Shown piece after piece: positions 21,070 to 34,960 of a stretch of 64,000 bases of DNA. Under the pieces are notes generated by a model. The model was not told the origin of the DNA. It did not search any database and saw only the letters and a program-made list of their open reading frames with translations. The position numbers were made by a program, and so were the translations under genes. The first letter of the stretch is position 1, and every line of letters starts with the position of its first letter. The stretch is taken from the NCBI GenBank assembly GCA_021234155.1, contig JAJEKV010000035.1, forward strand, positions 1,552,001 to 1,616,000. Direction: 5' to 3'. The stretch comes from Isoetes taiwanensis. Lineage: Eukaryota > Streptophyta > Lycopodiopsida > Isoetales > Isoetaceae.

Positions 21070-24000
21070 GGTATATATACAATTTTATATAAGTGTACCG
21101 TGTATCTATAGAGATTTTATTGTCGCACTTCGACCCGTCCGGATCGAATCCGGCGTACTGGTGGAGCCTCAATCACTTCGATGGCACCAGTATGAGTTTT
21201 TGATTATGCCACCGGACGCGTCCAGATCGAGATCGATGACTGATCCCTCGTGAAATCCAAACTCCCTGTTTGGGAGAAGCAGTCTAGGCGTCCGAGATGT
21301 CAACGGATTAAATGGACAAAGATTAACCACATAAATTAAATTACAGTAATAAAATGCTATGCGATGAAGGGTGGCGAAAGCGGGAGTTCATCTCTGCCCG
21401 TAGGATCAAAGGAAAGATTCAAAATCAGCAGGTAAAATTACATTGGAAGGTGCTGGAAGGTTGTAATTAGGTTATGATAATATTACATTTATTGCCTTTG
21501 TTGGTGGGTGAAGCATTTGGTAAATGGGAAAAAATAGATGTAATGTTTTCATCTTCCCAGATCTTTCAAAGAAAAAGGGCGGCACTTTGGTGGTTGAAAT
21601 CTCACACCACAGTTGTTAAGCTCACGTGTCAGGTTTGAGGCAGCCGGGCTCAAGCTAACCCGGTTTAAGAAATAAACTGGATTTGTTATTCATAGCCATA
21701 ACATAGCTCAGCGGAAAGATCTCTAGGTTGCCATAATGCTTGATCCGGTTTGGCGGCATTTTGCTAAATTGATGCTGGAGTTATGCTTTCTTAAGTTGAG
21801 TGTCTTTTCATGGAGTGGGTCGCCAGCTTTATTTAGTTTCACGGGCAACCTCCTCACTATTTATTTCATTTCCAATATTTTCAGCCTAAAGCTGATCATA
21901 TTCATGTTGAAGAGTACGTTCTATGTAACACTTTCGACCAATTCCTCCTGCTTCAATCACAAATGTAGATCTTCTACGCTTCGCCGCGCATTGTTTTTCA
22001 AGCTTTTATAAATATCAGGGAAAAGACGTAATTCGTAAACAAGATAATGCGCCAAGTTGAGCCTTCACATTGTTCATAGCGTTGCCGGCTCCATAACACG
22101 TTAGTGGAAACTCTATTCACCACGTGAACTTTTGTTTTACTTGAGAATGGCGGCGGTTTGAAATGGTACTGGTTTTCTCAGGTTTAGGTGCATGAGTTAA
22201 ACCTTCATTTGGGATCTTTACATCCTCGCGCTTTTTACACACTCTGCTCCGAGGTTCACGTACATTATGGCGCTATGTTGTTGGATCGGGGTCTTAGATT
22301 GCCTTCTTTCTTTCTACTTGGCCCATGGCGACTTCTTCCGGAATACAGGATTTCAATGGGCTGGTTTCACATTTCTTTTGTAGTTTTCCTGGAAGATCTA
22401 TATGTAGAATCTACATTTTGCTTGAAGCGAGTTTTGAAGCGTTTTACGCTGAAAGGAGGTATGAGCTATGAGAATTGTCGGAAGCTATAAATTATACCGA
22501 CATTAAGGTCATCTCAATACTTCTATATCATTTTATAGTATATTGACTCATCGGCGATGTTTGTCATAACTTTCAGCGGGCGGCAAAGTGCATTATGTGG
22601 ATCCGAAACACGCAGCGATATTAGGCGTATGATTTTCTTTGGCTGTCCAAAAAATGCAAGGGCATCTTTTCATTACATACAAATTCGGATCTGCGGCCTA
22701 ATTCCTGGCCATTTGTTTTTCACGAAGATTGGGAAATGCCGCTGATTTGTCTCTGGGATTTTAAAAATGCCCAAACAGATTTATGGCAAAGCAGAATTGT
22801 TGCCCGCTTAGAAAACAGCGATGTTGACCATATTTCATTTGTATTAAAGGCCGCTTTTTCCAATGGAAAGGCTCAGCTTATGTTTACTGCGTAATCCAAT
22901 ATTCAATCAGAGATTTGGAATTTTATAAAATCCCAAGTTATTTCTTCCCAAGGGATCATCCTGAGCCACCAACAAACTCTAAATCCATGGGTATGTTTCT
23001 TTTCGGACGGCCTCTTTCTAGATCATCAAAAGCTGGAGTGGTAAAGGGCGTATTTGGTTTGGCGATAGCGTTTAAGTAAAAGTATGTTTTTGAAATTTTG
23101 TACCCTTTCCTTCCGGTATTCCGGCTGTCTCAACGTAGGTGTTATGGCGCCTCTTGAGTTCAGTCACGTTCAGGACCAAGATTACTCCCCAATAACCCGT
23201 GACATGATCTTAAGCTTTAGTATATCTACTATTTTCTAAGTTCTGAACAAATCAACTGCAATGATATTACCACCTGCAGAAGTTCATGAGAATCGTTAAC
23301 CTCACGATTTAATCGGTTGCCGATTTTACGTGTCCCAATTTGGAGATATGTTGATATTAATTCTTTCACTATCATAGATTATCTTAAGTTTGGGTAAGTA
23401 AAATGTTGTTCATATCATTTCCCATTTTGCCCAGTTAAGACATTCTATGATGATTTATTTTAGTATTACGCGTCCATTTACTTGAGGATAGCGAAATGGA
23501 GCTGGTCTACGTGTTTTTATTGGCCATTGCTTCGATAATCCTTTCGGTATTTCCAGGAACTAGGTAGAACGGTTAGAGTTGTTTTTTAGCATATCGTTGG
23601 CGGCTGAACGAACAGGTTGTGTTTGGTTTCTATTATTTTCTTTTGTGAATAAATTGAGTTTATAGTCCACTTAGTTATCACGGTCACCTATTTTGCTTTA
23701 TATTGCGTTTCGACTTTGAATCGGTGACGTTGTGGATGATACATGCTTGAAGCAGAAAGTTTTCAAAGAAACTCCACTGTCACTTCACTAAATCACGCAT
23801 TGCTGCCCACGCTTGTCAATTTGCACTCCGCAAACTCTGCGATGCCTAAGTCCGTGAAGGAATGTACCTAACTATTTGTCTCTCTCTTATTTATTATTCT
23901 ACTCAGCCGCACTGTACCTTGAAGCCTTGGCTTGCTCGCGTCAATTGCAGCTCTCCTCTTAAACTCTGGTTTTGATTTCTTGATAGGTAAATTCTCTTAT

Positions 24001-27000
24001 GATGTTCTACAAAGTTCATTTTATGAATTTGCGTAGGGACTTGCTGAGGAGACTTCGTCTCCGAAACTTTGCGGTTCGTTGAAACAAACAGAACTTTTAA
24101 ACATTTTGAAACATTGTTGTTGATATGGTGATAGTAGGGTTTTGAACAGATATGGAAGAACGGAAATACAAAACTAAAACAAGCTATCTCTAGCCATGCA
24201 ATACCACTTTGAGGCCAGTTCAACTGTTTGGGCCCCTAATCGCAAGGCAGGCCACTACTAAGTGTCGCGGCTGTATGAGAGAGGAAAACCATAATGCGTG
24301 AATGTTTGAGATAACAATTTGCTTGACTCAGAAAAAGTAATAATTATGCTCACAGTTAGTATTAGTTATTTATCGGCCACTCTGAGGATGAATCTTATCT
24401 ACAGGTTCTTTCTCTAATTCCTCTTGTGTAATGGGAGGGGCTTGAAAGGTAGTGTAAATTCTGAGGATCAAATTTTAGCATTACGGACCCTAGGCTTTGT
24501 TTGTATTTTCATGGTTGTGGAGGAGAATAAGAAGAGCCAAAATGGGCCGCGAAATGGCATGAGTGCTCTATATATTAGACAAGCTGCTCAAAAAAATTAT
24601 TGTTCGGAGCAGAAAAGAGAATGTGAAATCCAGTTTAATAATATATCAAATAGTTTGGTTCTCACACTATCAAACATACCAAGGATGCACCATTTTTATA
24701 TCCGTTGAGCCCCAATTGAGGCTCATTGCCGAGAAGATACCATATTCCAATCTCGCTTTACCGATATATCCAAGTCATCTCCTTCGGTAATGTACCGGTT
24801 GTTGACGCTCCACCTCCTAGGCGAATCTATGGCAGGGTTTGTTTGTTGAGACAAATAGGTTGCGTTGATGGCTTCATATATATTTCGGAAAGGACATCAT
24901 TTGAATTTTAGAAAACGTTGTCGAGTTAATAAGTTTGTGTGTCCATGGTCTTAGTTCGAGATGTAGAGTTGATTTACCAAGACTTTGCAAGTTTTAAGTA
25001 TGTCGCTTTTATTTTCAAAGGAAGGAAAATCCCGAGGGAAGATATCAAGAGAAGATGCAAAAAAGACGTGATATCTGGGATCTACAATAGCTAGTGCGGG
25101 GTTGCGGCATTATATAGATTTTGTAGATTTACGGGTTATCTTAACTTTGAAGTAATATATGAGGAGAATACATTATCACGAACAAATCGATTGCAATATA
25201 CACGGTTTTACTTTAGGGGCATGTCTGCGTCCAGTCTCTTAATTTATGTTGTACTAATAATCTGTCGTGACAATCTCCATCTATGCCATTATGTTGGAGA
25301 TTCGCAAAGTTTGCAGTTTGCTGGGATGTGGATGGTACATGAAGTTTGGAAATGGATGTGGCTGAGCGATTTAAATCACAATGATATTTCATTTAGTTGA
25401 AAAGGTTTATCAGACGCGGCCAGAATAGCAGACGCTCTGATGGGTGAATTCTGCGTTGTACTTGCGACCACATTTTTAATGTGATGAAAGCATGGTGTAC
25501 AAAATCATACATACAACCAGCTACCCGATCTGAGGCAGTCTTTAGCCAGGTGGTATATTCCATGGACATAATTCTTTGGATATGAGGGATGCATGATGGC
25601 AATAAAACTCTAGGAGCCTGTTGATAGAGGCATTTCCGATCATTGCTCTCAATAGGCATTAAGCATGTATTGTGCCAATATAGACGCTGAACAGAGGCCG
25701 GGAAATTTAAAAATGGGATTTGAAAAAAATTTGTCCATTGGAAGTACTTTGATGGTCATATGTGTCAAATTGACATTTTAAGAACAAAGGCTGATGGCTT
25801 TAGCATGCAGCGCAGCTTAATCGTATCGATTGGAATGTTCTGTTGCAGAATATGGAGCATAGGCTTAAGCTGTTAATAAATGCTTTGAGGCGGCGAAGGG
25901 CACTATTGCTGCGGTGCATCCACTTTACCGTATTTGCATCTCTATCTACCGACAAGGCCCCGCCATGGGGAAGAAATATGGAAGGGGAATTATTATTGGC
26001 AGCTTTGGCTATTCAGCCGCTAAGTATGGTTTTGCCTTTTTTGGAAGGCCGAGTTTTTGCGAGTTGCTAATACATGATATTTATCATGGAGTACCGCACT
26101 AATGGATGATGTATCACGAGAACATGGACGCAAGGCAAGAAGCCGAGAAATGGTTTTAGCCACTAGGCATCCAGAAGATCGTCACATTTATGAGCCTTTT
26201 GAAAGCTTTGAAGCCTTCTTATTTGGTATTATCTTTTGGCCAATATGCCATCGCACTAGAAGTTACGTGAAGCCTCTTGAGGCGTCCCTTTATGGACTTC
26301 AATGGAGTAAAAGGATTATGGCATCCCCTCTTTTAAGATATTTTTTCCAAGTCAATTCTTTATATAATGTTGGCCCAAGGTCGCCAGACATTGCTTTCCG
26401 AACAACGTTTGCATTGGTCATTAAATACCCTGCTTTGTGATGTTTGAAAGAATAAATTTATGAGTCCACATGGAATGGACTCTTAATAGTAAGTCTAAAT
26501 ATGGTTAAATCCATTCTTTGCGCTTTGTATATATTTCCTCTTTGTATTTCGGCATTTGTTTGTTAACGTATTTAACCATGAAGTATATGCCACAATTAAA
26601 TGCGGATAGTTGTACTCCATTTGTCCTAATATTCTATGCTATTTGCGCTGGCATTGGTATATATATCAATAGGATGGAACAATAGGAGTTAAAGGAAAAA
26701 GTCTCTGAGGTCTTGAGGTCGATCATACATGCTTATATAATATCTATTCGTGGATTATAGGAAATCTTCCTAGGTATCCTACATCAACAGGGCGTTTATG
26801 AATGCAAATTGCTTAAAGGAAACACATGTAATAAATGATTATACCTAGATACCATCTGAGGACTTCAATCTTGCATATTTTTTTCATGATTTGGATGAAT
26901 ACTCAATAACCATGACGTTCAAACAATAAGGGGAATACAATAATGAGCAATATCTGCGAAAATGAAATAGCTTCTACTTCCTCGACGGGCCAGCTCTTCA

Positions 27001-28235
27001 AGTAAAGATAAAAATGTATATGCTAAAAAAAAATATACAATCATGCATGTCCATCTGCAAACGAGACAGATTTTAAAGCTATAGTGTATCTTTTTTTATA
27101 TGGTTTAGATGTTGTTGCGCCACCAATTGGCTTCAATTTCTTGCTGAGATTTGGGGAGTCAAAATAGTAAAGAATAATACCACTACACTAAAACATTTAG
27201 GGATGTTCAATGTTTACACCAATATATAAAGAAAGGAAGGTAACAGGGACCTAGACCATGGAATTTATCTTCTTTATATTATTAGCACAAATGCAAGTTT
27301 GCCATGTGATATGCGCAGCCTTCATCAGAAAATGTCAAAATGATCTCACTGCAGGATGTGCAGGAAATAGGTGATTAATGCGAATCTAGTTGCATCAACT
27401 ACGCGGTGTATTGTTTGCATGGAATCATAGGAGGGAATGGTACAACCGCTCATGATTATTGATCAATGACAGCTAAACAAAGCGTATTGAACCAGCGGAA
27501 TGCAAGTTTTGGTGTTCCTTTATTTTAGAAGCTTTTGATGCATGTGAAAATATGATATTAGGGTAAAGCATACATAAGAACTTTGGTTGGAGGTGCGTTG
27601 TTCTTCTAGAAGTAGAAGCTTTCTGCGTATGAAATCTTGGGATTAGCATGACGCGCTATTGGAAGGCTGCTGCATTACTTAGGGAATCATAAACATTTTA
27701 TTCATAAATGCGGGGCGATTTGTACAATCCATCATAGTATAACCATTCTTGTAGCACGAAAGCACAAATTAGGGGATGATAAAATCTTCATAAACATTTA
27801 CACCGACTACCAATCAATTTTGGTGCCGCAATTTTGTAGTATAACCACTTCCCACTAACTTATGCGCTAGCGAAGTCCAGGGTGGTAAACATCTTGTAAA
27901 GCATTTTAACCACATTACGTAATGCAAACACGAGGCGAATGTTACCTCTAGGTGTGCTTTGTAGTGTGTCACGAGTTTCTTCAAGGAACCCTTTGCTATA
28001 ATATTAAGGAATACCTCGAGTATCTTGGGTAATCTTAATACATTCCTAGAAACCCTCAGAGAATCTTATAGAGAATCTCTAGGATTATTGGGTAGTTTTA
28101 AATTTTGGTGAATTTAGGAAACCTTATAGAATGTTGGGAAATCTATACTTCCAACAAAATGCATATTTGACTTTGTACACTCCCTCATAGTACAAATACT
28201 TGTATATATCTGTTATATATATACAATTATATAAG
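21070..28235. other. Single-copy spacer, first part, no recognised gene
   Basis: Sequence begins abruptly with TATATATAC at the duplication break. Open frames are short, and none shows a known domain. The longest plausible one, around 25840-26102, gives MGKKYGRGIIIGSFGYSAAK in one frame, but without splice or homology support. The stretch appears to be old, decayed repeat DNA. Confidence 0.5.
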
Positions 28236-28332
28236 CACCCCATTTCTAGGATTTATGTCGCCGCCGGGATTTGGGCCCGCATCCGAGATCAACGGCGGTT
28301 CTACGACACCAAAATCTCTAGAAATAAGGGGC
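28236..28332. repeat. Imperfect fold-back element, about 97 bp
   Basis: The left arm CACCCCATTTCTAGGATTT with GTCGCCGCCG pairs with the right arm CGGCGG...CGACACCAAAAT and CTCTAGAAATAAGGGG, with a loop of about 28 bases holding TTGGGCCCG. The arms are about 33 bases with mismatches. It could be a small MITE-like fold-back element or a transcribed hairpin. No duplicate was seen elsewhere in the window. Confidence 0.5.
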
Positions 28333-28382
28333 ATTTTATTTTAAATTGATCTCATCATCATTTAATGCTTAATGAGCGGCCA

Positions 28383-28416
28383 AGATTGAAAGCCCCTTAT
28401 TTGGGGCTTTTAATCT
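28383..28416. repeat. 14-bp stem hairpin
   Basis: AGATTGAAAGCCCC-ttattt-GGGGCTTTTAATCT forms a 14-bp stem with a single G-T mismatch and a short loop. It lies 50 bp after the fold-back element. It is followed by AT-rich DNA, with no gene next to it on the same strand. Confidence 0.6.
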
Positions 28417-31400
28417 AAGGCGTTGAATTTGTTGTCAATGGTCGAGATTTAGCCATGGAAGTTCGAAAAAATTTCTGGAAAGGGAAAGGATCTCTTGCAA
28501 CGTGCTCCAATTTCTTTTCCCTTGCCTTGGTCGGGTCCGTCGATAAGCCTTTTTCCCCTCTTTTTCCAATTTGGAGCATCCGCAGTTCAAATTTGTGACT
28601 TGTCGCTTTTTCAACGGGGTGGAATTTTGTATCTTGATTTGCCGGCCTGGACAGCTTGATAATGTCCCCGATTTGTAGGGCAAACAAACAACAAGAGGAG
28701 TTCAGTGAAATTCTCGACTCGATTTAGCCTTTGGTGGAGCTTACAGATTGATTGAGATACTTTTGTTGCATTTCTAATCGATTGCCCTGTGTTTACCGTG
28801 GAAAAATTTAATCTCGGGATTCATGGGCGGATTTCTTTCCGCATAGGTCATTTCTTCCTATTTTTTTGTGTTGCGACTTTCATTTGAGTTGATTTCATAT
28901 TTAGTGCCAGAGGGAAGTAAACTATTAGGGCTCTTTTGCTTTGCATTTTGATTTATCTACCGCTTATGAGGAACACACCATTATTATTCTCTCGCTTTCG
29001 GGGATCAAAGCATCGAGAGCATGCAACATTTTTCTAAAATGTAGATTCGTGTTTGTCTGTGCCCAGAGATTCAACTCAATAGCACAAAACAGTGATATTT
29101 TCTCGCCTCCATTCTTTAGTATCAACTATTTGAGTGGCTTTTGATGATGCTGTGTTGTTCTCAAATCATGTCTTGAGTCAGAAGTTATGATCCGTCAAGT
29201 CCGGCCATCTTTTTAGCCGTTGCTTATTTTTCTAGCCTATGCTTCATGATCGCATTTGTTTGAATCAGTCTCAGATCCTCCATCGAGAGTTGGGCATTTC
29301 TGCATTCGAAGTTTTATCGGTCCTGAAGGGACATGAAGGTATTTTCCTGGGATTTTGCAGTTTTTACCGGAGGTCTCTTTCCACTTCCTAAATTTTTTTC
29401 TTTTTTTTGGTTATATCTAACAATGTATTGTTTAAACATGGGTAACATATGATCCGTATGCCGCTAAGATGGTGATTTTTGTTCAAGACGGATTTAGAAT
29501 GGTTGCCGATCAGTCCTAATCTGGATTTGGTGAATCAAGATGTGGACATTCTATAGCTAAACGGATTATAAACCTTATGGTTTGCATTCCAGTCACCATT
29601 TTAAATTATTTTGTTGAATACACGCGGACGGCAAGAACTATCCTGCTTGCATGAAATTGCAGCAAGGTAGATGAAAGTCATTCATATGCGTAACTTTGTG
29701 CGACAACTGTGGATTCCCTTTGTTGTGGCCGGATATGATGGATCAAGGGCATTCTCAAGGATTGGCTTCCTAGGGAAACATGTGGACTATGTCTTATGCC
29801 CACGCTTTTTGAAATAAAATCCTAGGGAAATCTTCCGTCTGTAAGTTTTTCTTATCTTGCATGTGTTGATATATTGTTTGACGATAAATACGGCTTCGAT
29901 TCATGATGTTGAAGTTCTTAGGCTTTGATCACGATATAGATTGTTTGACCTAAGCTCCCGAGAAAAGGTGTAGAAATGGAATTTAAATTCGTGGTTAAAA
30001 GTCATGTTATCCTTGCAAAGTTAGTTCCTATAGGGTTTAACTAAGATACATTTTTCTTTCTCGCATTGATATTAAGGCTTGGAGTGCAAAGTTGAGAATA
30101 TCGTTGATTCCTTAACAAGGAACAAATGTCTTTTATGTGATAGGACAAGTAAGACCTTCTAACTCAAGCCTGCCTTTAGTCAAACCAAATCGCCATAGCC
30201 ATGTTTTTGATGTTGCAACTTTGTTGGCTTATCATTGCAAGATTGAGTTTCCTCCCATCTGACAAGCGCCGCGGTGCGCTTTTGTCCATGAATAGACCTA
30301 TTAGTAGAGGAGATATAAGTTCGCCAAACCGTTGCTTTTCACTACAAAAGATTGAAGGTACATTTTTAAATTATGAGTTGCAGATATTATGTTTTTTAAA
30401 GTATAGTGTGTTTCTCAACAAGCATGGGTATTACCGCAGATATCCGCAATTTTCTTATCCTAAGGTTCTTGAATGGCAGAGGTCAAGGAATAGAATGAAC
30501 TGTATGGTGAAGGTGAAGGTGGAAAAGGCAACAACTTAGTTACTTTTGCCGCTTAATTGCTTCTAAGAGTTCGTTACATTTTGCAGAGCTTTGATGCAAT
30601 CGTTAACTGGAGATGTAACACGGCCATCTTCAACTGTTAACCTTTCGTGTCTAATTGAGAAGTAAGATGCAACAGAAATTGTTCTTTGCCCACCTAGAGT
30701 GCATAGCCTCTAAAGTTGGAAATTTAGAAACTTCAGCAAAATCATTGGGTGTTTTGTTTCCTTCATTTTTAGCACTTTGCACAAAACGCTGTATAGTGGT
30801 TTCAAGCACTCTGGAGACTATCCACGCTTGCAGCTACCTCGGTTTTTGTGCACGTGGATGCATTTTCTATCGCTTGATTTCATCTACACGGGGAAAAAAT
30901 CGTTGAAATTCCGTGTTGGTTATGTCTCATACTGAGGAAATTGAATGTTATGTCATGCATGTCTTAAATGTGTTGTGTTTGCGGAAGGGATAAGGATTTA
31001 CTCGATTTAGATTTTCGGCCCGCAGGGCAGTAGCCGATCTGCTTAATCTTGAAGAAGGCCATAAAAGGCATGAACCAGACCAGAAATTGGTTAAATTATG
31101 GCCCATTGATTTGAGATGCCAAAAGGATGTTGCTGCCGTGCAAATAGGGCTTTTGCAAATCGTCCACAGGAGACATGTGCTGGCTGCAGGGTAAAAAGCT
31201 TAGGCATCTTGAGCAATGTCCTTTTTCTTTTCTATATTTCTCAAAACAATCCTATCTTGAGGCAAATAGCAGTTCCTTCTTGGCCCGATAAAAATCGGAG
31301 GTTTAATCCTAAGGCTCAAATCTTTGCATGATTTTTGCCTTAAACAGCTCTCCAAATTGCTGTGAAGCTTGCGTGAATGTGGCCCCTAATGCTTCCTAGC

Positions 31401-34400
31401 ATCTATCTGAATCCTTGATAAGCACCTGCGATGGTGGTGTTGCAAGAAAGTTGAAAGCCCAACTAGTAAGCTTCATGCTTTACTTATTGCCTTTCATGGA
31501 ATGGTGTCTTGGTGCCGCCAGAACCGGAAAAACTTTTGAGCTTAATCTGCAGCTGCTCTCCAATGCTTGAAAGATCGCTAAGATGGTAAACCCAATACTT
31601 GTGGATTTTAAAATTCACAATAAGAAAAACAATTGATGAGCCCGATTCGATGAGGGATTTTACCGAAACGAAGGAATTAGTTGGCAAAAGAGAGAAAGGA
31701 TAATAGTCACTTAAAAAAGACAGTGTGAAGTTTCTACCAAAGTTCATCAAGTTACCTTTTGTGGTGAAAGTGAAGAAGGACCTAGGTTAAAAGGGCACGT
31801 AGATAATGCTCCTAATGCTCCTCGTAGAATTTAGAGCTTGATGATATTTTTTTGATTGAGGATTATGATAGTGATTAAGTTCTTTGAGGGAGCAAGAAAG
31901 CGGAAGCCCAAACAACTCTTATGTAGCAAAAGCAGTTGATGAGCCCATAGAATCCTTAAGTAGCAAATGTTGATGATCCCTGATGATAATGATTGTGTTG
32001 AGGTTGAAAACGTGACTCCAGAAGGCCCTCAAACCTTTTTTCACCAACAGTAACACATTCTCACTCTCTCGGTTTATCATCGAAGTTAAAGTGAACCCCA
32101 TTTTGCATCAACATTGAAGTGGTCGCCTTGGTTCCCAAAAGGCATTGTGCATTAATCCCGGTAATATGATTTGCATGTGTGGCGTTGATGTCTTCGCTAA
32201 GAGATGATGTTTTTAAAGTGTAGATTACTTGCTTTATTGCTTCTACCTATGGTTGATTTTTAAAATGTGAATCTTAGCATCTTTTGGAGATTGTGGGTCA
32301 AGTAATACGCGGCTTCTATGAACAGAGGTACTAAGGCATAGGAGTGTTGCAAGAATTAACGAAAGCATTGCATTGATATGCAAAAGAGAAAGACCGCAAG
32401 GTGGGTTAACCGGATTTGATAAAGATTCCTTCAAAAGTGCCCCCCGTGATCTGCTATTTCAGATGCAAGTGAAGGAGATTCAAATTGAGTGCCTCGTGAT
32501 AAAGGGGTCAATTGGCACACCATGCATAAAGAGTATGGTAAAGCAAGAAATAGGGTAAACCGCCAACATGGACCATGGTAGTGTCAAATTCAAGGTCTTC
32601 TCCTTCTAGATTAGTTGCCAATAGCCACACATTGATCGACACATCGCTGGAGGTTCTCGCGAACAACGTAAAAATATGGTCTCATTGCGGTCAAACTTTA
32701 ACGTCAAATACTCAAATAATTCGAACAAATGCAATTAAATCTACAATCGTGATATTAGATGTGAGATTGCTGGCACCATAATGAACTTGGTTTTTGAATT
32801 CAATAGGTTTGTGCTAGAGTGTAAAATGGGTTCGTGCAAATCTTTGTAAAATAATGTTGAAAAAGACTCCCTCGATTGGTTGGCAATACTCTAGTAACGG
32901 CACTGCAATTCCATTTTAGCTAAGAGAGGTAAAAGTTCTTACCTTTGGTTTTATATGGATACGCTTTTTCCGAAATGCTGGATGCAAAGAGGGTTACCAA
33001 TCGCATGTGAGCTGCCAAACACAAACAGAGTATCAAAATGGATGTGCTTGAACCGATAAGATTGTGCATAATGGTGATGCTATGCCCCCGCAAATTCCTC
33101 GTGAATATGGTATGCAACAGCCCATCCGGAAGTTCTAATTCTCACAAGAGGGCAAAAGAAATGTTTGATGAGGGTATACATCACAAAGGTCATGTAAAGA
33201 GGCTTTACTTTGCGCTTGCTACAGAATCGTGCAAAGGGACGCTCTTATAGTTCTCACTGTTGTTTTTTATGCAAGAGCGTTTGCACGGTAGCTAGCCTTT
33301 GATTTGGGTGAAAAAATGCCCAAAAAACCGCTATGTCCATTATTGTATTTAGCCAAACTGTCCTTTATGATTCCGCCTTTGTGGCCACATGTCCTCTTAA
33401 CAATCGTATATTACGTGGAGATTGCTAAAATGTTCAAAAAATATATGTTCAAAATTGTATAAGGGAACAATAAGGGTTTATTTATGGGAATCGGACCATG
33501 CATTGCACGTGCTCAATTGGCCCTCAGAGGGAATTATGGTCTGCTTTTGAAGTCATGAAGCACTTTATTTGTCGTGGTTGAAGCTCTCCTCAAAGATTAA
33601 ACCATGTAGAGGTCATCTCAAGTTCCATTTCCGTGAGAATAGACCTTTGCCCTTTGTGATTAACCGTAATATGGAATATGCATGAATAGGATTTTGTTTA
33701 AACTCGCGCGATAATGCCCGTGGAGCATTTAAATTGATGGATGGCTTCAACATTTCTTTTTGCTTTCATAGCTTCCCGCCTCGTAAGAAATTAGTGGGTT
33801 TGTTTTTCATGTGTGTTTTCTTGAATGGATACTCGCTTCTAAGAGGATGATATTTTGAAATTGCATCCAAGAGTTTTGTGGCTTGATTTCATGGCCATAA
33901 AATTCATTAGGAAATCCGTTTTTGCTTACTAGATGTGGGTTCTTCAGCGCTCGCACAGATATGTGGATAAACCTGCACACATGTATATAGATATGGAGGC
34001 TTTTCCGTAAGGATAGAAAAATTTCAAACCATTGACCGATGTAGATATCAAATTTCTTATCTTAGCTAAGGGCCCGTTTTTTGGGCATGAACATCGGTCA
34101 TGTTTGATGAAGTTGAAGATAATCCGCAAGTTATTGACATATTTTGGCAAGATTATATGCCAAGTTCATGGATATCGCTTGTTCAAAAAACTTTGGCTCT
34201 TCTTCAACGGTGCAAGAACGCAAATGCATCCGTTTTTATATCTCATATTAATGGTTACATGCAAAAATGCAAGAAAGTGCTATGCATGTTGGTGAAGAAC
34301 ATTTATTGATGGGACTTAGATGATTTCATGAAGAAGTTAGTTTTGCTACCTTAATATCACCGGATGTTATAATCTTATGCTTAAGAGCAATGTGGTTTTC

Positions 34401-34668
34401 ATGCTAACAAAAAGTAATCGATTGATTTGTTTTAACAACTCATTCACCGCACATATGGCATGCGCTTTTGTACAAATTCTAATTTTGTCATAAGGCAACT
34501 CTTTCTTTGTTGCATTTCAATTTATCTCCTCTGTTAGCATTCTTAGTTTTAAACACGGCCCATGTCAATTTATCATGACATTTGGACTGGAGGAAATAAT
34601 AACCCATTTGGTGAACCACGAGCAATTTTGGAATACAAAATATTAGCGCACGCTTGATCATGTATAAT
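28417..34668. other. Single-copy spacer, second part, no recognised gene
   Basis: No recognisable domain is present on either strand. Open frames of 60-110 codons (for example 28415-28687 minus and 30201-30539 plus) show no motifs and no paired splice evidence. Confidence 0.5.
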
Positions 34669-34960
34669 GCGTTTGATAGATGTATCAACAACTATAATTT
34701 TGGGGAACCAAAGGAGTATTGAAGAAATGAAAGGAATAATAAATTCAATGGCTATGACATGGCCCAACATAAAATATCCAAGTTTACAAAACATTTTATG
34801 CTTTGTGCTCAAAAAAAGCGTTTGATAGATGTATCAACAACTATAATTTTGGGGAACCAAAGGAATTGAAGAAATGAAAGGAATAATAAATTCAATGGCT
34901 ATGACATGGCCCAACATAAAATATCCAAGTTTACAAAACATTTTATGCTTTGTGCTCAAA
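34669..34960. repeat. 149-bp tandem duplication
   Basis: Two head-to-tail copies, 34669-34815 and 34818-34960, begin GCGTTTGATAGATGTATCAA and end GCTTTGTGCTCAAA. They are identical except for a four-base GTAT present only in the first copy and a few extra A at the junction. The low divergence points to a recent event or an assembly slip. Confidence 0.9.

Noticed and set aside
21700-21760. TAGCTCAGCGG resembling a tRNA A box
   Set aside because: The downstream GCTTGATCC is a poor B box and no cloverleaf could be drawn. At most an old SINE relic.
25843-26102. Open frame with GRGIIIGSFGYSAAKYGFAF as a membrane protein gene
   Set aside because: There is no recognised family, no splice or start context, and two overlapping frames are equally open. 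Not listed as a gene.
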